Shown: positions 1 to 6,699, counted from the first letter of the stretch. The stretch is DNA of 13,108 nucleotides from Bacteroidales bacterium UBA1800 (GCA_002319915.1 DCFQ01000031.1:1-13108); one strand, 5' to 3'. Numbers and translations: made by a program. The notes: generated from the letters alone by a model not told the origin.

Positions 1-286
1 CGGCTGCATTCCTGCTAGTCAGGCATGAGGAAAGAAACCCTGCTGAAAGCAATGCAAGAACCAGTACAGGAATTAAATTACTTTTTTTTTCCTGCCTCTT
101 TATAAAAATAACATCCCCATCGGTCAGTTCACCGTCGTATGAGACTTCGTTGCCGTAGCGGTCTTCGACAGGCGGGAAGGGCCTGTCAGGGGTCTCACCC
201 CTGAGGGAGTAATATTTCAGGACTGCGTCTTTTACCCTGGCCCCGGCATGAAGCTCAACGGGAGTGTTGTTGACGGTAATTTTCAT
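1..286 (-). CDS. Partial gene: N-terminal ubiquitin-like (ThiS/MoaD-like) domain followed by a lipobox-like hydrophobic segment
   Basis: The gene starts at an ATG at 286 and leaves the window at base 1, so only the first 95 codons are visible and the C-terminal part is missing. Residues 1-64 begin MKITVNNTPVELHAGARV and continue through a DRYGNEVSYDG stretch to GDVIFIKR. This pattern of beta strands and one helix is that of beta-grasp proteins of the ThiS/MoaD/ubiquitin-like fold. Residues 63-70 are basic and polar (KRQEKKSN). Residues 71-87 are a hydrophobic stretch (LIPVLVLALLSAGFLSS) and Cys88 follows, giving a lipobox-like FLSSC. No Met lies between residue 1 and the hydrophobic segment, so the two parts appear to be one protein. 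It could be a membrane-anchored protein with a cytoplasmic ubiquitin-like domain, or a lipoprotein with an unusually long N-terminal extension. The function is unknown to me. No Shine-Dalgarno sequence is visible. Confidence 0.7.
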   Translation of the reverse strand, partial: MKITVNNTPVELHAGARVKDAVLKYYSLRGETPDRPFPPVEDRYGNEVSYDGELTDGDVIFIKRQEKKSNLIPVLVLALLSAGFLSSCLTSRNAA

Positions 287-693
287 GGGATAGCAATGAA
301 ATTATAAAGAAGCCTAAAATACTATTTTTCCGGCAGGCATGGATGGTGAAATTTCAAATTTCCGCCCGGGTTGCGGCTTCGGGCAATTTCAACATACGGC
401 AAAGCGGCTCGCTTTAATTACGGGGATGGTTCGAAAAGCGCTATTTGAATTGAAAGGGAATCACTAACCGCAAAAGGTCCGGATTTTATAAAATCTGGTC
501 CCTGACTTAATTTACCGGGCGAATTATGCAACATCAGGAATTTTTGCCGTCTTTATATAGTCGCAGGCTTAATCCGCCCGGCATGAAAAGGATGCGTTTG
601 GAAAGCACCGGATATGCGGGCAAGGGAAAGCGCATGGAAGGAACCGGATAGTAAGAATTCTTTACCATATTATAAACTTTCACAAAAGGTATC
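287..693. other. Non-coding stretch of 407 bases between divergent genes
   Basis: No convincing gene is visible on either strand. The stretch should hold the promoters of both the minus-strand gene starting at 286 and the plus-strand gene starting at 694, but I found no good TTTG / TAnnTTTG pair for either. It contains a small hairpin (AAAGCG at 401-406 with CGCTTT at 410-415) and a 20-base near-palindrome at 479-498. A 22-codon ATG reading frame at 583-651 has no recognisable features. The last 30 bases before 694 are A/T-rich (TATTATAAACTTTCAC), which is normal for a Bacteroidota leader. Confidence 0.6.
479..498. repeat. 20-base near-perfect palindrome
   Basis: CCGGATTTTA at 479-488 is followed directly by TAAAATCTGG at 489-498. 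The arms are complementary at nine of ten positions, and the tenth is a G-T pair. The core is A/T-rich and flanked by GGTCC on each side (476-480 and 497-501). It could be an operator for a dimeric regulator or a small hairpin. It lies about 195 bases upstream of the gene at 694, and nothing else in the window shares it. Confidence 0.4.
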
Positions 694-1695
694 ATGAAAA
701 CTCAATTAAATCTAAAAGCGTTCACCATGATTGCAGTGCTCGTTGCATTGCTTTCATGCAAAGGTTTTACCCAGGATGGCAAGACCCCTACCATCACAAA
801 AACATTTGATATGGATCAGCCCGGCACGCTCAATGCCAGGTCATCCGGGGGCGGGGTGGAAGTCATGACCCATGATCAGAAAAATGTCGAGGTACAGGTG
901 TTTGTCAGGAAAAATTCGAGGGTTTTGGCTCCATCAGACCCTGATCTTGCCGATGTCCTGGAAAATTATGACATGAAGATCGAGAAGGATGGCTCAGTGA
1001 TCAATGCAATTGTAGAACACAAAATGAAGTTCAGGTCCTGGCTTAATACAGGAATTTCCCTGACCATTATTGTGCCGAAGGAAATGTCGTGCAACGTATC
1101 ATCAAGCGGCGGCGGGGTAAAGATCTCGGGTGTGGATGGGACACATGATTTTACGAGCAGCGGCGGCGGGGTCCATCTTGAAAATACAGCAGGCAGGACG
1201 AACGCGAGTTCATCGGGAGGCGGAGTCACTTCCAGGAATCACAAAGGTGAAATTCACATGAGCTCCAGCGGCGGAGGGGTTACCGTGGAGGATGCGCAGG
1301 GCAGCGTGTTTGCACACAGTTCCGGCGGCGGGGTTCATGTTACCAATGTTCATGGTGATGTGGATGCTGGCAGCAGCGGCGGGGGAGTGACTGTTTCCGG
1401 CGAAACTGCCTATATAAAAGCCAGGTCGAGCGGCGGACCGGTACATGTCGATGTTTCCGGGTTGACCAAGGAGATGAACCTTGAATCGAGCGGGGGAGGT
1501 GTCGATGCGATTATCAGGAACGGCGGTAAGCTTGGCCTTGATCTTGACCTGAGCTCGCAAAGGGTCAATATAGAGCTTCACAATTTCTCGGGGAAAGTCG
1601 AAAAGGACCGTGTAAAGGGGACTCTGAACAATGGAGGTATCCCGGTCTATATGCGTTCTTCCGGAGGAAATGTAAGCGTCCGTTTCGAGGAATAG
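694..1695 (+). CDS. Secreted protein with SSGGGV repeats, DUF4097-like beta-repeat (solenoid) protein
   Basis: This is a 333-residue exported protein. Residues 1-28 form a signal peptide: positive start, hydrophobic core TMIAVLVALL, then SCKGFTQ. Cys22 may be lipidated, although Leu at -2 is not a classical lipobox, so ordinary cleavage after FTQ is also possible. The motif SSGGGV or a close variant starts at residues 50, 137, 155, 173, 191, 209, 227, 245, 265 and 322. From 137 to 245 the spacing is exactly 18 residues, with hydrophobic residues alternating around each motif. That is the pattern of a right-handed beta-solenoid with one motif per turn, and it matches DUF4097-type 'adhesin-like' proteins common in Bacteroidota. 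The biochemical role is unknown; surface or envelope binding is plausible. The first 130 residues carry one motif and a less regular beta region. The gene stands alone and is followed by a hairpin at 1769-1836 that could end transcription. Confidence 0.8.
   Translation: MKTQLNLKAFTMIAVLVALLSCKGFTQDGKTPTITKTFDMDQPGTLNARSSGGGVEVMTHDQKNVEVQVFVRKNSRVLAPSDPDLADVLENYDMKIEKDGSVINAIVEHKMKFRSWLNTGISLTIIVPKEMSCNVSSSGGGVKISGVDGTHDFTSSGGGVHLENTAGRTNASSSGGGVTSRNHKGEIHMSSSGGGVTVEDAQGSVFAHSSGGGVHVTNVHGDVDAGSSGGGVTVSGETAYIKARSSGGPVHVDVSGLTKEMNLESSGGGVDAIIRNGGKLGLDLDLSSQRVNIELHNFSGKVEKDRVKGTLNNGGIPVYMRSSGGNVSVRFEE
1102..1500 (+). repeat. In-gene 54-base (18-residue) repeat region
   Basis: This region spans the regular SSGGGV turns at protein residues 137-269. 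Seven motif starts (137 to 245) are spaced 54 bases apart, and the next comes after 60. The serine codons differ from turn to turn (TCA-AGC, AGC-AGC, TCA-TCG, TCC-AGC, AGT-TCC), and the glycine codons vary too. The similarity is therefore conserved at protein level rather than being a recent DNA duplication. Confidence 0.85.
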
Positions 1696-1768
1696 AGCCC
1701 TGACTTTTATCTTTAAACAGAGCCTCTGAGCCTCTTTATTAGAAGGGGTCTCACAAGGTTAAATCCAA

Positions 1769-1836
1769 TAACCGCAAAGTTCGCAAAGTCCCGTCCTGGT
1801 ATTTATCGGGACAGGACTTCGCGTCCTTTGCGGTTA
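1769..1836. repeat. Long imperfect inverted repeat (CGCAAAG type), possible transcription terminator
   Basis: The left arm at 1769-1798 and right arm at 1807-1836 are complementary at about 25 of 30 positions, with an 8-base loop. The outer 11 bases (TAACCGCAAAG / CTTTGCGGTTA) pair perfectly. The element lies in the 187-base gap between the convergent genes ending at 1695 and 1883. On the plus strand the stem is followed within a few bases by TTATTTTT (1841-1848), so it may end transcription of the gene at 694. The CGCAAAG.CGCAAAG wording is typical of dispersed intergenic repeats in Bacteroidota genomes. Confidence 0.65.
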
Positions 1837-1882
1837 ATGCTTATTTTTAAGACGTCTCCTTTATAATTACCATTGCCTGTTC

Positions 1883-3547
1883 CTACTTGAGGATTCTTTT
1901 TCCCTCAAGGTCCCTTCCTCCCTGGTGAAGTACAAACTTGTCGCATTTACCCGATTCATCAACGACAAAGTCGAGAGTTGCATCAACCACTTTCAGGAAG
2001 AACCGTGTTTCAGACTCGGGAAATATCTCGACCTTTGGCTGTCCGGTACCCTGGGTGAAGATCCTGTCTCCTTCCACTGTCATGGTAATCTGAAAGCCAG
2101 GCATGAGCTCAAAGTTACCGACGTACCGCGAGAGGATCTCCGGTGTAAGACTGACCTCAATATGCTTCGGGACCGGCTTGTTTGTCCTTGTCCATATAAT
2201 CCTTGTGCCCCTGTCATCAGTGACTCCGTCAGTTACGGTTCCTGCGGCATTCCTGTTGAATGCCATCGTGGTGAAAGAGTCATCGAAGAAAAACTTATCG
2301 GCCGCAAATAGCATGATCTTATACCTGGCTCCGCCGCTTCTCTGGGAATAAAGCTGGGCCCCATCCCTGGATATTACTCTTTCATTGCCATCCTCATCCG
2401 TATAAACGCCGGTGTACTGGTCGAGGACATTTTCAGGCACGGTTATTTCTGTGTAATTCAGCGGTTTCCCGATAGCGATCGCTGCCATCTTTGTCGAAAC
2501 AGCATCAGGCGATTTCCCCGTGCTGTTTGAAAAGACAGCTACAAAAACATCTTCATTAGGCAGGTAGATGCCGTTGCAGAGATAGCCGTTGATGGCTCCG
2601 CCGTGTTCGATGGTCGGACTTCCCTGGAGCTGACGGAGGAACCAGCCGTATCCATAACCGGTGCCCTTGCCGTTCGAAAGCTTATATTCGGTAAATGCTT
2701 TATCGAGTGTTTCCTTCTTTAATAGCTTATAAGAGACAAGAGCGCGGTTCCATTTGTAAAGATCTCCAACAGTCGACATGATCGCGCCAGCCGAAAACGG
2801 GAGCAGCATGCTTATATAATCCGTATTTGCTGTCTTGTCACCATCAGGCTGATAACCGTATGCCCTGTTTTTAATGATGGCAACATCGCTGCCATAAAGT
2901 GAATTCGTCATGCCTGCCGGCTTTAAAAGGTTTTCCCTGATATATTCCTGGTAAGTCATGCCGGATACTTTTTCAATGATATATCCGAGGAGGAAGAAGC
3001 CGGAATTATTGTAATTCCATTTTGTGCCCGGGGCAAATTCCATGGGAAGATTCTTGAACTTGTCTATCACTTCACCGGGTTTAAAGTCCTCCCTGATATA
3101 TTTCTGGAACTCGGGGACATTTGTATAGCTCTTGATTCCCGAAGTATGGGTCAGGAGGTTCTCTACGGTTATTTTGTAGGCCTGCGTAGGGTAATCAGGT
3201 ATGAACTTTGTGATCTCATCCTGCAGTGACAGTTTCCCCTGTTCCATCAGCTGGAGGATTGCGACCGCGGTAAACTGCTTCGTGATGGATCCAACGCGGA
3301 ACACCATTTCCGGCTGCATGGGGACATTCAGTTCAAGGTTTGCCATTCCAAACCCTTTCTGGTAAACCACGTTCCCTTTGATTGCAACAAGGGCAGCGCA
3401 GCCTGTTTCGCCGGTTTTAAACTGTGCCGACAACAGTTTGTCAAATTCCGCAGCCATTGTTTTAATGTTGGGCGACTGGGCTCTTGCGGACCACGTGATT
3501 AAAATCACCATGGCAGTGATAATGATTTGTCTGAATCTTTGCTTCAT
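1883..3547 (-). CDS. Secreted serine hydrolase of the class C beta-lactamase / penicillin-binding-protein-like family, with two C-terminal lipocalin-like repeats
   Basis: This is a 554-residue periplasmic serine hydrolase. The start at 3547 gives a clean signal peptide (MKQRFRQ, hydrophobic IIITAMVILITW, cleavage near ARA-Q) and lies just downstream of a promoter at 3574-3604. The in-frame ATG at 3685 lies upstream of that promoter and adds 46 residues that do not look like a signal peptide. The catalytic domain (about 25-360) has the three expected motifs: GSITK with Ser87 and Lys90, YNN at 179-181, and HGG at 315-317 in the place of KTG. Residues about 375-454 and 470-554 are two related beta-rich units, each starting LxxYxGxF/Y, like the lipocalin-type domains often attached to these enzymes. 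Such proteins may act as esterases, D-amino-acid peptidases or beta-lactamases, and the substrate cannot be read from sequence. It is monocistronic, convergent with the gene at 694 and preceded by a terminator. Confidence 0.87.
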   Translation of the reverse strand: MKQRFRQIIITAMVILITWSARAQSPNIKTMAAEFDKLLSAQFKTGETGCAALVAIKGNVVYQKGFGMANLELNVPMQPEMVFRVGSITKQFTAVAILQLMEQGKLSLQDEITKFIPDYPTQAYKITVENLLTHTSGIKSYTNVPEFQKYIREDFKPGEVIDKFKNLPMEFAPGTKWNYNNSGFFLLGYIIEKVSGMTYQEYIRENLLKPAGMTNSLYGSDVAIIKNRAYGYQPDGDKTANTDYISMLLPFSAGAIMSTVGDLYKWNRALVSYKLLKKETLDKAFTEYKLSNGKGTGYGYGWFLRQLQGSPTIEHGGAINGYLCNGIYLPNEDVFVAVFSNSTGKSPDAVSTKMAAIAIGKPLNYTEITVPENVLDQYTGVYTDEDGNERVISRDGAQLYSQRSGGARYKIMLFAADKFFFDDSFTTMAFNRNAAGTVTDGVTDDRGTRIIWTRTNKPVPKHIEVSLTPEILSRYVGNFELMPGFQITMTVEGDRIFTQGTGQPKVEIFPESETRFFLKVVDATLDFVVDESGKCDKFVLHQGGRDLEGKRILK

Positions 3548-3573
3548 ATTGGTAGGTTTAAAGGTGTTTTGAA

Positions 3574-3604
3574 TAAAGATAATTGTTTTGGGTTTTTCAC
3601 CAAA
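3574..3604 (-). promoter_or_regulatory. Bacteroidota-type promoter of the serine hydrolase gene
   Basis: Read on the minus strand, TTTG (3604-3601) is followed after 19 bases by TATCTTTA (3581-3574), one base away from the TAnnTTTG consensus. The spacing fits the known Bacteroidota -33/-7 arrangement. Transcription should begin near 3567, leaving a leader of about 20 bases before the ATG at 3547. Confidence 0.6.
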
Positions 3605-3734
3605 TGACTGTCTGCAATCTTTTATGATGCTCGAAAGGGAAGACACACGGCGCAGGATGCACGGCACTGGGACCGATTGCCCCAAACTCTTTCGTTGAAG
3701 TCATGGAGTTCACAATTACGCTATCACACGATCA

Positions 3735-3769
3735 TAAAAAAGCCCGGAATACCAATCAGTTTCCGGGCT
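3735..3769 (-). terminator. Intrinsic terminator downstream of the lipoprotein gene
   Basis: On the minus strand a 9-base-pair stem (AGCCCGGAA / TTCCGGGCT, arms at 3761-3769 and 3741-3749, 11-base loop) is followed by six T residues (3741-3736). It lies about 75 bases after the stop of the gene ending at 3845. A weaker hairpin (TCCTGAT at 3779-3785 with ATCAGGA at 3793-3799) lies between them. It also insulates the serine hydrolase promoter at 3574-3604. Confidence 0.8.
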
Positions 3770-3844
3770 CTGCTAAACTCCTGATGATTTTTATCAGGAC
3801 AAGGGACCTGTTATCAAGTATTGAGATATTGACGAATATTTCGA

Positions 3845-4510
3845 TTATCTGGCCATTGAGGCACCACCTTTCATTACAGGATTCGATTCCGGAACGGCTG
3901 CTCCCTTAACCGGGAATCCTTCGACAGTTGGTGAATTGCCGTCAGAATCATAAATGACCCTGCCGTCACCCTGGCTGATCCAGTAACCATGCGGATTCCC
4001 ATAATTGTTCAGCATGAAGTTGGCATAATAGAAGTTCTTTACCGCGCCGTCAGAGATGGTCCCGGAAATAACCATAATAAGATCTGCCGGATCACCATTG
4101 GCTGTTGAGCTGACCTTGAAAAAGGCTGAAAAGCTGTTGTCACTCCCTGAGATGAAACCACCCAGTCCGGTCCCGGTTTCAGGTGAATTATAGTAATCGA
4201 GCTTTACCGACAGGTTCTCATTATTCTGTTCCGAGAACTTAAAATAAAAATCGCTGAAGGTCGAGCCAATATAATCATCGGCGATATTCGAGCTCTTCAG
4301 CACAAACGGTGAGGCGAGGTAGGTATTCTGAAGATCGGGCGGCTTGACGCCGCCATGGACAGGCATTCCAAGCGATTTCATCGCGTTCAGTATGGAATCC
4401 GGAACGATGTTGTGGATCTGTTCGCTGAGATTGTCTTTGGACTCTTTTTTGCAGCCGGTCACCAGAATGAATGCCAGCGCAATGAATGACAGAACTTTCA
4501 GGCTTTTCAT
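3845..4510 (-). CDS. Lipoprotein of unknown function
   Basis: This is a 221-residue exported lipoprotein. The signal peptide MKSLKVLSFIALAFILVTGC ends in a classical lipobox (VTGC, Cys20), followed by a charged KKESKDN linker. The residue after Cys is Lys. The N-terminal mature part (about 28-75) contains IVPDSILNAMKSLGMPVHGG and a PPDLQNTY stretch. The rest is rich in Gly, Ser, Asn and aromatic residues in short strand-like segments (DFYFKFSEQ, SFSAFFKVSS, LIMVISGTI, YWISQGDGRVIYDSDG) and looks like an all-beta domain. I recognise the general style of Bacteroidota hypothetical lipoproteins but no defined family. No catalytic motif is visible. The gene is monocistronic, divergent from the gene at 4748 and ended by a terminator at 3735-3769. 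Confidence 0.8.
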   Translation of the reverse strand: MKSLKVLSFIALAFILVTGCKKESKDNLSEQIHNIVPDSILNAMKSLGMPVHGGVKPPDLQNTYLASPFVLKSSNIADDYIGSTFSDFYFKFSEQNNENLSVKLDYYNSPETGTGLGGFISGSDNSFSAFFKVSSTANGDPADLIMVISGTISDGAVKNFYYANFMLNNYGNPHGYWISQGDGRVIYDSDGNSPTVEGFPVKGAAVPESNPVMKGGASMAR

Positions 4511-4747
4511 GTTAGGATTTTTATTCTAAAACAGTGAGGCACAGGTTTTATTGCCGGAACAGTGGAAAATATCTGCTTTCCGTGCTGACCGCGGGTAATT
4601 CGCATTTATTGGTCCCTGTTTAATGCTGCCTTTTCGTTCCTATGTCCAATTGTGAAATTCCCTGACAGTTAATACCGGCATTTTTTAATCATCCATTTTT
4701 TTCCGATCTTTAATGGCAGTACTAATACCTGGATGATCACTGTTAAT

Positions 4748-5467
4748 ATGAAAAAGATCACTGTACTTTCTAGTTTTGTCCTGTTCCTGGTGCTGGCCAT
4801 GAGCCTGAAGATCAGCGGGCAGGAAGCAAGGTCGGTCACCGTCAAAGCCGGTGAATCAATCATGGATGTCCTTCCCTTTAATGAGATCTACCTGTACCCG
4901 CAGTTCACAAAAGGGATCGCGGTTAAGGCTGACGGAGCTGTCACGGAGGGGTTATTCAATTATAACATAATAATAGGGGAGATGCAGTTCATAGGTTCAA
5001 GAAAGGATACCCTTGCCGTCGCTCATCCGGAATATGTCAAATACTTCGTTATCAATGCCGACACCTTCTATTTCGACAAGGTCTACTTCAGGCGCATCGC
5101 CAGGAATAATGGCTTTATGCTGGCGGCCCATCAGTTTGCGAGCCTGACTGATGTAAGGACAGCCGGCCCGTATGGCACAACTTCATCAACAAGCACTGTC
5201 GACAGCTATTCTTCACTGTACAGCCAGGATAACGCTAAGGTTTACAAGCTGAAAGTCAATGTTGAAACAATATATTCGATCAGATGCGATTATTTTTTCA
5301 CAGGCCCGGACAAGGAATTTGTCCTCGCAAGAAAAAATTTCCTGCTGAAGATGTTTCCCGGCAAATCCGATAAGATAAAACAGTTCATAAAGGAGAACTC
5401 GGTTCGCTTTAACAACCGGGAGGATCTTGTTAAGCTTACGGATTTTGTCGGATCGCTTCCTGAATGA
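4748..5467 (+). CDS. Secreted protein of unknown function
   Basis: This is a 239-residue protein with a signal peptide (MKKITVLSS, core FVLFLVLAMSL, cleavage near ISGQ). I chose the ATG at 4748, because the upstream in-frame ATG at 4733 only adds MITVN before the MKK start. The mature part starts with a beta-rich region (about 30-110) containing an LFNYNIIIGEMQFIG stretch followed by KDTLAVAHPEYVKYFVI and DTFYFDKVYFRRI. A middle segment is rich in Ser/Thr and Tyr (TTSSTSTVDSYSSLYS, near residues 140-155). A basic C-terminal part (about 165-239) ends with a helix-like KSDKIKQFIKENSVRF. I have seen similar GEMQFI-type sequences in Bacteroidota hypothetical proteins but know no function. It lies 95 bases upstream of the esterase and may share a transcript with it. 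Confidence 0.75.
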   Translation: MKKITVLSSFVLFLVLAMSLKISGQEARSVTVKAGESIMDVLPFNEIYLYPQFTKGIAVKADGAVTEGLFNYNIIIGEMQFIGSRKDTLAVAHPEYVKYFVINADTFYFDKVYFRRIARNNGFMLAAHQFASLTDVRTAGPYGTTSSTSTVDSYSSLYSQDNAKVYKLKVNVETIYSIRCDYFFTGPDKEFVLARKNFLLKMFPGKSDKIKQFIKENSVRFNNREDLVKLTDFVGSLPE

Positions 5468-5562
5468 CCCGCTTATTCCGGAGATTTATTATCCCCACCA
5501 AAATGTAAGGATTTCCAGTGAACGAAGAATCATTATTGCTGATAGTTGATATTTAGTGTAAG

Positions 5563-6468
5563 ATGAAGAGAATATTCCTGCTGTTTCTGATTTGTGCCCT
5601 GACATCAGCCTGCATCTACTCCCAGGCGGTTGCCCGGCTTTATGAAGGCAAAGCGCCCGGTTCAGAAGACTGGAATTACAGTGAAATTGAGTTTTCATCG
5701 CCCATGATGGCAGGAAAAATGATCCGTAATGTTGTCGACCCGACCCTGGCAGCTTACCTTCCTGACAAGTCCGTTGCAACAGGTACGGCAGTGATCATTG
5801 CTCCGGGTGGAGGCAATGTCTGGCTTTCGTATTCGTCAGAAGGCACGGATGTGGCAGAATGGCTCGTGAAGAGGGGCGTGGCTGCATTCGTTCTCAAGTA
5901 CCGGCTTAACAGGACACCCGAATCCCCGCAGGATTTTGATAAATTCGTCCAGGAGATATTCCGGCAGCTGATGGCAGCTTTCAGCAGGAAGGACACAGCC
6001 CCGGCTTCAAAATCGCCCATCCCCCTGCAAACCGGCGACAGGTATTTTGCAGGGGAGGACGGCATAAGGGCAATCGAATTTGTCCGGGCACATTCGGCTG
6101 AATATGGGATCAATCCGCATAAAGTAGGGATAATAGGCTTTTCGGCGGGGGCAGCCCTAACAATGTTTACAATCCTCAATTCATCACCGGGTAAGCTCCC
6201 TGATTTTGCAGCGCCCATCTATGGCGGGTGGATAGGGGATTCGAAGATCCCCGGGAACGGACCTCCACTTTTCATCCTTTGCGCGGCTGATGATCCGATT
6301 TCGACCGGAAGCCCTGATCTTTACAGGGCTTGGAGGGCGGCCGGACTTTCGGCCGAGCTCCATGTCTACTCTAAAGGCGGCCACGGATTCGGCATGGTAC
6401 AGAAAGGCTTGCCTGTAAACAGCTGGATAGAAAGGTTTTGCGATTGGATGAAAATCACAGGCTTTTAA
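5563..6468 (+). CDS. Secreted alpha/beta-hydrolase, acetyl-esterase-like (xylan/pectin esterase type)
   Basis: This is a 301-residue exported serine esterase. Residues 1-21 form a signal peptide (MKRIFLLFLI core, then TSACIYSQ). Cys17 lies in a poor lipobox context, so cleavage after YSQ is likelier. The fold shows the hallmarks of the BD-FAE / acetyl-xylan-esterase group: an APGGGN oxyanion loop at 80-85, the nucleophile elbow GFSAG with Ser194, an acid at Asp243 or Asp244 in CAADDPIS, and His274 in GGHGFG. An insertion at about 125-165 (DKFVQEIFRQL to YFAGED) probably covers the active site. The likely reaction is removal of acetyl or other acyl groups from a carbohydrate, but this is inferred from family. 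It is followed by 231 bases without a gene that hold a CCCCCT palindrome. Together with the GH106-type enzyme downstream it suggests breakdown of a decorated glycan. Confidence 0.83.
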   Translation: MKRIFLLFLICALTSACIYSQAVARLYEGKAPGSEDWNYSEIEFSSPMMAGKMIRNVVDPTLAAYLPDKSVATGTAVIIAPGGGNVWLSYSSEGTDVAEWLVKRGVAAFVLKYRLNRTPESPQDFDKFVQEIFRQLMAAFSRKDTAPASKSPIPLQTGDRYFAGEDGIRAIEFVRAHSAEYGINPHKVGIIGFSAGAALTMFTILNSSPGKLPDFAAPIYGGWIGDSKIPGNGPPLFILCAADDPISTGSPDLYRAWRAAGLSAELHVYSKGGHGFGMVQKGLPVNSWIERFCDWMKITGF

Positions 6469-6500
6469 CCCATTATTCGCATTTAAGGCATTTCTTCTTC

Positions 6501-6525
6501 CTCCCCCTTCAGGGGGCCGGGGGGC
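6501..6525. repeat. Short GC-palindromic intergenic repeat, copy 1
   Basis: The core CCCCCT/AGGGGG palindrome (6503-6516) is followed by CCGGGGGGC. On the opposite strand this matches the element at 10914-10940, which has the same GCCCCC, spacer, then palindrome order. No T-tract follows, so it is not an ordinary intrinsic terminator. It looks like a dispersed REP-type sequence. Confidence 0.6.
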
Positions 6526-6699
6526 AAACTTAAAGGGCCGGAAGTTTTGAAATGCAATAGCGCGAAATAACTTTTAATCTCCGTTCCATGAATATCAGAT
6601 ATCTTTTTGTTTTTATCTTTATAAGTCAGGAAATCAAGCCCTGGCCCCAACAGGACAATTTTTAAATGATAGTCACTAATTCTTAAAAACCCCGAAAAA

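Noticed and set aside
583..651. 22-codon ATG frame (MKRMRLESTGYAGKGKRMEG start) upstream of the gene at 694
   Set aside because: It is short and basic with no ribosome-binding signal or family. It might be a leader peptide, but nothing supports that.
1102..1500. CRISPR-like regular spacing of 54 bases
   Set aside because: The repeats are coding, diverged at synonymous sites and in frame with a clear secreted protein.
1210..1581. 123-codon open frame on the minus strand
   Set aside because: It is the antisense of the SSGGGV repeat region, and its openness follows from the Gly/Ser codons of the real gene.
1925..2311. 128-codon open frame on the plus strand
   Set aside because: It is the antisense of the C-terminal part of the serine hydrolase, with no protein-like features.
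3548..3685. 46-residue N-terminal extension of the serine hydrolase
   Set aside because: It would place the signal peptide internally and lies across and upstream of the promoter at 3574-3604.
3703..3909. 68-codon plus-strand frame
   Set aside because: It runs through the intrinsic terminator and into the antisense of the lipoprotein gene, so it is unlikely to be real.
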